10,011 bases of DNA, taken from assembly GCA_910577085.1 (NCBI GenBank), contig CAJTLE010000105.1, forward strand, positions 1 to 10,011. Reading direction: 5' to 3'. The notes below the pieces were generated by a model that was not told the origin of the DNA, did not search any database, and worked only from the letters and a program-made list of their open reading frames with translations. Below are positions 5,751 to 10,011 of this stretch, in pieces (position 1 is the stretch's first letter; the number at the start of each line of letters is the position of its first letter). Source of the DNA: an uncultured Allobaculum sp. (GTDB lineage: Bacteria; Bacillota_I; Bacilli_A; Erysipelotrichales; Erysipelotrichaceae). Both the position numbers and the translations under genes were made by a program.

Positions 5751-8492
5751 ATGACAAAAACCAGACCGGCACCGTCCTGTTTACAAGAGATCAATCTGAA
5801 TCTTCCAGAGGGCAGTCAGCCCAGTTTACAGGTCGCTCCAAATTCGGATTCCCACAGAGGAAAACTGAAAATCTTCTTTGGCTATGCGGCGGGAGTCGGC
5901 AAAACCTATTCGATGCTGGAAGCCGGCCATGAGCTGAAGAAAAAAGGGGCGGATGTCGTCATTGGCTATCTTGAACCTCATGCCCGCAAAGAAACGGCTC
6001 AAAAAGCCAATGGCCTTGAGCAGGTTCTAACCCTGACGGTTGAATACAATGGTCTGCCGCTTCGGGAAATGGATCTGGATGGGGTGCTGGCCAGAAAACC
6101 GCAGCTGGCCCTGGTCGATGAACTTGCACACACCAATGCCAAAGGCCTGCGGCATGCCAAACGCTATCAGGACATCAAAGAACTGCTTCGAAATGGGATT
6201 GATGTCTACACGACGGTCAATGTCCAGCATATTGAAAGCCTGCGGGAAGTCGTTGCGGCGATTACCGGCATTCAGGTGGCAGAACGGATTCCCGATGACA
6301 TCTTTGATCTGGCCGATCAGGTCGAACTGGTGGACATCGAACCCAAAGAACTGCTGGAACGTTTTGCGGAGGGCAAAGTGTATGGCCAGAGTCAGGCCGA
6401 TCTGGCCAGGCAGAACTTTTTTACCCTGGACAATCTAAGCGCTTTGCGTGAAATTGCTTTGCGGCGGTGTGCCGACCGGCTCAACCAAAGTCAGCCGCAA
6501 AGCAAAGCAACGGACCACATTCTGGTCTGCCTGTCCTCTTCACCAAGCAATGCCGGAATTATCCGGGCTGCAGCCCGGATGGCCCAGGCATTTCATGGAC
6601 GGTTTACTGCCCTCTACATTCAGTCCCCCCAGTCCGATACGCTCGATGTGAATGATGCAGCAAGGCTCGAAGAAAATATGCGCCTGGCCAATCGGCTGGG
6701 AGCACGGATTGAAACGGTTTTTGGGGACAACATCGCAAGACAGATCGGCGAATTTGCCCGGGTCAGCCATGCCACCAAGATTGTGATCGGCCGGTATGGG
6801 CGTAAAAGTGCGTTTCTGCATCCTTCTTCGCTGACCGACCAGCTCAGCGAATCAGCTCCCAATGCGGAAATCTTTATCATTCCGGATTCTGAAACAGTCA
6901 CAACACGACGCCCCCAAAAGAAATACAGTCTGAAAATGGAAGAAGTTCTTCAGGGGCTGTTCTATGTATTTGTTCCACTGATTGCGGCCACGCTCATCTG
7001 CTTTGGCCTGGAAAGTCTTGGGATCTCTGAAGCCAACTTGTTTGCGATCTATATTTTTTCGATCCTGCTGAGTGCAGTGTTTTCGAGAAATACGATCACG
7101 GCCGGACTTAATTCGATTCTTTCCATTCTGGTCTTCCGTTACTTTTTTGCCTGGCCGCGCCATTCTCTGGACATGGTCGACCAGGGGTATCTTCTCTCCT
7201 TTCTTTTGGCCATTACGCTGTCGATTGCGATCGCCAATCTGGCCAGAAAAAGTTACCGGCAGCAGACCTTCATGGCCAGAGCAGCGGCCAAAAGTGCCCT
7301 GCTCTATGAGTCCGGCCAGAATATGCTCCAGTCCGATACCGATGAACAGATCATTGGCCAGACGGTCCGGCAGCTTCACGCACTGACCGGAAAAGACATC
7401 GTGTTCTATCCCAATGAGCAGGGAAATCTGGGCAAACCGGTCTGCAGCGAACATCCGCAGACGTTTGAAAACGGTAAAGAGCAGGCGGTTGCTTTATGGG
7501 TCCTGAAAAACAATAAAAGAGCGGGTGCGACAACCGATACGCTTTCCGGAGCGCGCTGCCTCTATCTTGCGGTCCGCCATAAGACCAATGTTCATGGTGT
7601 AGCCGGAATTGACCTGAACAAAGGAAAACTGACACCGGATGAAATGTCCATGATTCTTTCGATTCTTGGGCAGAGTGCTTTGTGCCTGGAAAATAACGAA
7701 AATGTGCGAATCAGTGAAGCCAATGCACTGAAAAGCCAGCAGGAACAGCTGCAGATCGCCATGCTTCGATCAATTTCTCATGATCTGCGCACCCCGCTGA
7801 CCACAATTTCAGCCAGCGCAGATATGCTTCTTAATTCCCAATGCAGTGTGGATCACCGCAGAAAACTGACCCGGACGATTTACGAAGATTCCATCTGGCT
7901 TCGCGACACTGTCGAAAACCTTCTGGCTCTGACCAGACTGGAAGACGGAACGATTGACCTGCACAAGGAACTGGTAGATGTCGAAGAAGCGGCTGCCGAA
8001 GCTTTGCATCATGTCCGCCCATCCCGCCATGGCAGCACAGATTCAGATCGTACGATTGAGCTGATTGAACCCAAAGAAGACGCATTTGTTCAGGCAGATG
8101 GAAAGCTTCTGGTCCAGCTTCTCGTTAATTTAATGGATAATGCTCTGAAATATACTCCGCCAGAAAGTGCAATTGAAGTCGAAATCAAAACTGCTGGCGA
8201 CAAAGTCCTGGTCGATGTCGCTGATCATGGCCCGGGCATTCCGCAAGCGGAAAAAGAGCATCTGTTTGAACCGTTTATGACTTCCCACAACAAGATTGTC
8301 GACAGTAAACGCTCTTTAGGTCTGGGACTTTCCTTATGCAAAAGCATCATGGACGTTCATGGCGGAACCATCGATGTTCTGGATAATCACCCTGGAGCCA
8401 GATTTCGAATCACTCTGCCCAGAGTCGTCTTTTCTTCCGACAACCTGTGTGAACTCGCGAGTCTGCCCTCTGAAAAAGATCCACCTGCCTGA
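5751..8492 (+). CDS. kdpD: Osmosensitive K+ channel sensor histidine kinase KdpD
   Basis: KdpD is the membrane sensor kinase that phosphorylates KdpE when K+ is limiting. The product is 913 residues (E. coli: 894). Domains in order: N-terminal KdpD domain with Walker A GYAAGVGKT (K51), LEPHARKET and LALVDELAHTN; USP domain (about 252-380); four membrane helices (about 400-495); a GAF-like region (about 515-650); HisKA with SHDLRTPL (phospho-acceptor H677); and the ATPase domain with N-box NLMDNALKY (N793, N797), DHGPGIP (D825) and GLGLSL (857-862). The USP domain has SSS (262-264), then 20 residues, then FTALY (285-289). This fits the SxS-x20-FTAxY cyclic-di-AMP motif of S. aureus KdpD. An in-frame GTG at 5745 is an alternative start; AAAGGAAGG (5733-5741) could serve either. 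An exact tandem duplication lies just upstream. It appears intact. Confidence 0.97.
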   Translation: MTKTRPAPSCLQEINLNLPEGSQPSLQVAPNSDSHRGKLKIFFGYAAGVGKTYSMLEAGHELKKKGADVVIGYLEPHARKETAQKANGLEQVLTLTVEYNGLPLREMDLDGVLARKPQLALVDELAHTNAKGLRHAKRYQDIKELLRNGIDVYTTVNVQHIESLREVVAAITGIQVAERIPDDIFDLADQVELVDIEPKELLERFAEGKVYGQSQADLARQNFFTLDNLSALREIALRRCADRLNQSQPQSKATDHILVCLSSSPSNAGIIRAAARMAQAFHGRFTALYIQSPQSDTLDVNDAARLEENMRLANRLGARIETVFGDNIARQIGEFARVSHATKIVIGRYGRKSAFLHPSSLTDQLSESAPNAEIFIIPDSETVTTRRPQKKYSLKMEEVLQGLFYVFVPLIAATLICFGLESLGISEANLFAIYIFSILLSAVFSRNTITAGLNSILSILVFRYFFAWPRHSLDMVDQGYLLSFLLAITLSIAIANLARKSYRQQTFMARAAAKSALLYESGQNMLQSDTDEQIIGQTVRQLHALTGKDIVFYPNEQGNLGKPVCSEHPQTFENGKEQAVALWVLKNNKRAGATTDTLSGARCLYLAVRHKTNVHGVAGIDLNKGKLTPDEMSMILSILGQSALCLENNENVRISEANALKSQQEQLQIAMLRSISHDLRTPLTTISASADMLLNSQCSVDHRRKLTRTIYEDSIWLRDTVENLLALTRLEDGTIDLHKELVDVEEAAAEALHHVRPSRHGSTDSDRTIELIEPKEDAFVQADGKLLVQLLVNLMDNALKYTPPESAIEVEIKTAGDKVLVDVADHGPGIPQAEKEHLFEPFMTSHNKIVDSKRSLGLGLSLCKSIMDVHGGTIDVLDNHPGARFRITLPRVVFSSDNLCELASLPSEKDPPA

Positions 8493-8603
8493 ATATCCCG
8501 TCAGAGTGGAGCAAATGGAGAAATTCCTGGCCAGAAAGTCAGCAGACGGGATGAATCGGAAGAAACAGAACGGCTGCAAACAGACAGACGCAATATCGAT
8601 TAA

Positions 8604-8635
8604 AACAGAGCCTATAGATAACAGAGCCTATAGAT
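8604..8635 (+). repeat. Exact 16-bp tandem duplication before kdpE
   Basis: AACAGAGCCTATAGAT occurs twice head to tail (8604-8619 and 8620-8635) without mismatch, ending 22 bases before the proposed kdpE start. Unlike the kdpD duplication it contains no Shine-Dalgarno-like word, and the two units are unrelated in sequence. Confidence 0.95.
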
Positions 8636-8647
8636 ATATGGAAAGAT

Positions 8648-8653
8648 GAGGTG
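8648..8653 (+). promoter_or_regulatory. kdpE ribosome-binding site deciding the start
   Basis: GAGGTG lies 4 bases before the ATG at 8658 and matches the anti-Shine-Dalgarno sequence well. The upstream in-frame ATG at 8646 has no properly spaced site: GGAAAG directly abuts it, and the ATG itself overlaps the GAGGTG. I therefore prefer 8658. Confidence 0.6.
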
Positions 8654-8657
8654 TGCA

Positions 8658-9386
8658 ATGGAGACAAAGTCAGATTCGAAAACTGCATCGATGCAAAACA
8701 AGCCGTTCATCCTGGTTGTTGAAGATGACCGTCAGATGGGTGGACTGTACAGAACCCTGTTTGAAACTCAAGGCTACCCCTATTCTCTGGTTCGAAATGG
8801 CAAAGAAGCTCTGATGGCTTTTCTGTCCGGAAAAATTGACATTGTTCTTCTTGATCTTGGCCTGCCGGATCTGGATGGCCAGCAGATCATTGAAAAGATC
8901 CGTTCGTTTTCCAACACGCCAATTCTTGTTGTCTCCGCCCGTGAAGAAGACAGGCAGAAAGTGGCGGCTCTGGATGCCGGCGCCGATGATTATTTAAGCA
9001 AACCCTTTTCGGTGGATGAACTGCTCGCCCGCATTCGAGTGATTGAGCGAAGACTGAAAACGCCAGGCGGACAGATGACAGAAATTTCCTTTGTCAACGG
9101 ACCGCTTAAGATCCTCTATGATGAACAACGGGTTCTGCTCAATGACCGGCCAGTCCATCTGACACCCATCGAATACAAACTGCTCGTTCTGCTTTCGAAA
9201 AACGTCGGAAAAGTACTGACTCACAACTATATCGGACGTGAAGTCTGGGGCTATTGCATGGATGAAGACAATGGATCACTGCGGGTTTATATGACGATGC
9301 TGCGCAAGAAACTGAACCATCAGCTGATTGAAACCAGCTTTGGCGTTGGCTATAAAATGAACCGGGTAGAGGAATCTGAAGAGTAA
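8658..9386 (+). CDS. kdpE: KDP operon response regulator KdpE (OmpR family)
   Basis: KdpE is the cytoplasmic response regulator that KdpD phosphorylates; it then binds DNA and activates kdp transcription. The product is 242 residues from this start (E. coli: 225). The surplus is mainly a polar 12-17-residue N-terminal tail before the receiver domain. The receiver shows acidic-pocket D23/D24, phospho-acceptor D66 in LLDLGLPDLDG, the conserved S93 (VVSAR) and K115 in the KdpE-typical GADDYLSKPF. The winged-helix domain (about 140-240) has the family blocks HLTPIEYKLLVLLSKNVGKV, REVWG and LRVYMTMLRKKL. The first 12 residues may be absent if translation starts at the internal ATG (8691). It lies 165 bases after kdpD and its last codons form part of the terminator stem. 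Confidence 0.96.
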   Translation: METKSDSKTASMQNKPFILVVEDDRQMGGLYRTLFETQGYPYSLVRNGKEALMAFLSGKIDIVLLDLGLPDLDGQQIIEKIRSFSNTPILVVSAREEDRQKVAALDAGADDYLSKPFSVDELLARIRVIERRLKTPGGQMTEISFVNGPLKILYDEQRVLLNDRPVHLTPIEYKLLVLLSKNVGKVLTHNYIGREVWGYCMDEDNGSLRVYMTMLRKKLNHQLIETSFGVGYKMNRVEESEE

Positions 9387-9417
9387 TGGTGAAGGCCAGA
9401 GCTCTTCATTTTTTTTT
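9377..9417 (+). terminator. kdp operon intrinsic terminator
   Basis: TGAAGAG (9377-9383), the final codons of kdpE, pairs with CTCTTCA (9402-9408). It is followed at once by nine T residues (9409-9417). The 18-base loop is large; an alternative shorter stem uses TGAAG (9390-9394) with CTTCA (9404-9408). Either ends at the same T-run, so termination here is well supported. Confidence 0.75.
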
Positions 9418-9458
9418 ACATTCGGGAACCTGTCTGAAAAAAAGAGAACGAGAAGACC

Positions 9459-9515
9459 CCTGATCGGGTATAGGTTGGCCAGAAAGAACTCATTTGTACC
9501 CGATCGGGAATAGGG
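9459..9515. repeat. GATCGGG repeat/palindrome cluster
   Basis: GATCGGGTATAGG (9462-9474) and GATCGGGAATAGG (9502-9514) are direct repeats differing at one base and exactly 40 bases apart. The second is part of a perfect palindrome, CCCGATCGGG (9499-9508). In addition GATCGGGTA (9462-9470) is the exact inverted complement of TACCCGATC (9497-9505), so the cluster can fold into a hairpin. No T-run follows. It could be a protein-binding region upstream of the rRNA-type promoters; this is inference. Confidence 0.6.
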
Positions 9516-9547
9516 ATGATTTGATGAGCAGCGAAAGTGAAGAACGC

Positions 9548-9577
9548 TTGACTTTTAAGGAACGTCTGAGGTATAAA
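9548..9577 (+). promoter_or_regulatory. Candidate sigma-A promoter P0
   Basis: TTGACT (9548-9553), an 18-base spacer, then TATAAA (9572-9577). Each hexamer has five of six consensus bases. It lies 131 bases before the -35 of P1, similar to the P1-P2 distance of 138. It lacks the A/T-rich inverted repeat that precedes P1 and P2, so it is less certain. Confidence 0.5.
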
Positions 9578-9643
9578 AGAAAAGCTGTTTTTTGAGCGAC
9601 ATAAGGGATTGGCCCTGAACCGCTCCAGAAACTGCAAGTCACT

Positions 9644-9675
9644 TATTTGTGAATAATAAAAATATTTCACAAATA
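9644..9675. promoter_or_regulatory. Inverted repeat / UP-like element of P1
   Basis: TATTTGTGAA (9644-9653) and TTCACAAATA (9666-9675) form a perfect 10-bp inverted repeat around a 12-base A/T-only core containing AAAAATAT, ending 3 bases before the P1 -35. A close relative (TTGTGAA...TTCGCAA) lies before P2. The A/T core suits an UP element for the RNA polymerase alpha subunit; the symmetric arms suggest a DNA-binding protein (inference). Confidence 0.6.
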
Positions 9676-9678
9676 TAC

Positions 9679-9707
9679 TTGACCTCATCCGATTCGGATG
9701 ATATAGT
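9679..9707 (+). promoter_or_regulatory. rRNA-type sigma-A promoter P1
   Basis: TTGACC (9679-9684), an exact 17-base spacer, then TATAGT (9702-9707). Five of six bases match consensus in each hexamer. An A/T-rich element precedes it. The whole spacer is a perfect palindrome (separate entry). I infer it serves the downstream rRNA operon, since no gene lies between here and the leader. Confidence 0.8.
9685..9701. promoter_or_regulatory. 17-bp palindrome filling the P1 spacer
   Basis: TCATCCGATTCGGATGA has perfect 8-bp arms around a single central T. It begins at the base after the -35 and ends at the base before the -10. The P2 and P0 spacers are not palindromic. It has the geometry of an operator that would exclude RNA polymerase; the binding protein is unknown. 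Confidence 0.6.
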
Positions 9708-9782
9708 ATATGAGCGTTAAGGGAACGGCCAACAGGTCAAACCGAAACGCAAATCATCTTTAGATATCGAACAAAACATCGA

Positions 9783-9845
9783 TTGTGAAATTCTTAAAAA
9801 TATTTCGCAAAAGGTGTTGACTTCTGATCTAGCAGGTGATAAGAT
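9783..9845 (+). promoter_or_regulatory. rRNA-type sigma-A promoter P2 with upstream element
   Basis: TTGACT (9817-9822), a 17-base spacer, then TAAGAT (9840-9845). Upstream, TTGTGAA (9783-9789) and TTCGCAA (9804-9810) flank an A/T-rich core with AAAAATAT. The right arm begins 13 bases before the -35, the same distance as in P1. Tandem strong promoters 138 bases apart ahead of a boxA are typical of Bacillus-type rRNA operons. Confidence 0.82.
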
Positions 9846-9854
9846 AAATAAACC

Positions 9855-9881
9855 TTGTGAGGTAAACTGATTCGCTCACAA
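9855..9881 (+). promoter_or_regulatory. Leader hairpin (boxB-like position)
   Basis: TTGTGAG (9855-9861) pairs with CTCACAA (9875-9881): a 7-bp stem with a 13-base loop, starting within about 10 bases of the -10 of P2 and lying just before boxA. This is where boxB hairpins sit in rRNA leaders; equivalence is inferred from position only. Confidence 0.5.
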
Positions 9882-9887
9882 ACGGAT

Positions 9888-9901
9888 GGCTCTTTGAAAA
9901 C
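9888..9901 (+). promoter_or_regulatory. boxA antitermination site
   Basis: GGCTCTTTGAAAAC closely follows the Gram-positive rRNA boxA pattern TGCTCTTTGAAAAC. In rRNA operons boxA RNA is bound by NusB-S10 and lets RNA polymerase pass Rho-dependent and structural stops. Its place downstream of tandem strong promoters is the main reason for calling an rRNA operon here. Confidence 0.78.
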
Positions 9902-10011
9902 TCTGATTACAGACAATTCAATATTCGAAATTAACACGTCGATTCTTGAACAACACTTAATACTTCAAATAATCAATTCACGAAATTAAACGCAATAGCG
10001 TTGAGTCAATA

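Larger units (their letters stand above)
9846..10011 (+). other. Presumed 16S rRNA operon leader (runs off window)
   Basis: This A/T-rich, gene-free leader follows P2 and holds the hairpin, boxA, and a small AACGC/GCGTT stem-loop (9989-10002). The 16S start (the GAGTTTGATCCTGGCTCAG region) is not yet reached, so the rRNA gene itself is not seen. A tRNA or other stable-RNA operon is a less likely alternative. Confidence 0.65.

Noticed and set aside
8495..8552. ATCCCGTC / GACGGGAT inverted repeat between kdpD and kdpE
   Set aside because: The 8-bp arms are perfect, but the loop is 42 bases and no T-run follows. It is not a terminator and could be chance.
9524..9595. 23-codon plus-strand frame after the GATCGGG cluster
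   Set aside because: LTFKERLRYKRKA faintly recalls the start of a helix-turn-helix protein, but the frame stops at once, has no good ribosome-binding site and overlaps the P0 promoter candidate.
9416..9688. 90-codon minus-strand open frame in the right-hand control region
   Set aside because: It overlaps the P0 promoter, the inverted repeats and part of P1, lacks a ribosome-binding site and has a Phe/Ser-rich translation without a family.
9946..9973. Possible further promoter TTGAAC-N16-AATAAT in the leader
   Set aside because: Lies downstream of boxA in A/T-rich leader with a short spacer; such matches are expected by chance in this composition.

Overview
The window looks like mid-GC Bacillota (Firmicutes) chromosome. 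It carries a complete K+-importing Kdp system on the plus strand, lying between two ribosomal RNA transcription units that point the same way. The phylum call rests on the Bacillus-type tandem sigma-A promoters and boxA leader at the right end, strong AGGAGG-type Shine-Dalgarno sites, and a KdpD carrying the cyclic-di-AMP motif described in staphylococci. Genus is not determinable by eye; Erysipelotrichia is only a guess.

Layout. 1-187 is the 3' end of a 23S rRNA gene. No 5S gene follows; about 180 bases further on a strong intrinsic terminator (366-412) closes the unit. 426-683 holds a frameshifted remnant of an aldo/keto reductase. 684-968 has no gene I can support, only a degenerate pentamer tract. 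kdpA (1006-2682), kdpB (2697-4733) and kdpC (4768-5367) are closely spaced. A 383-base gene-free gap with a strong hairpin separates them from kdpD (5751-8492). kdpE (8658-9386) follows and ends in a terminator. From 9418 to the end the DNA is non-coding and control-rich: inverted repeats, up to three sigma-A promoters, a hairpin and a boxA. I read this as the promoter and leader of the next rRNA operon, whose 16S gene would start beyond the window.

How it works together. KdpA (K+ channel-like subunit), KdpB (P-type ATPase) and KdpC form the high-affinity K+ uptake ATPase. KdpD, a membrane histidine kinase, and KdpE, its OmpR-type response regulator, switch the operon on under K+ limitation. 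The KdpD USP domain carries an exact SxS-x20-FTAxY motif, suggesting cyclic-di-AMP input. No kdpF was found.

The least expected signals are non-coding. Short tandem duplications sit directly upstream of kdpD and kdpE, with a degenerate one before kdpC. A hairpin can mask the kdpA ribosome-binding site. A perfect 17-bp palindrome exactly fills the -35/-10 spacer of one rRNA-type promoter. An inverted repeat is shared, at the same distance from the -35, by two of the promoters. I did not find a wholly new protein system.
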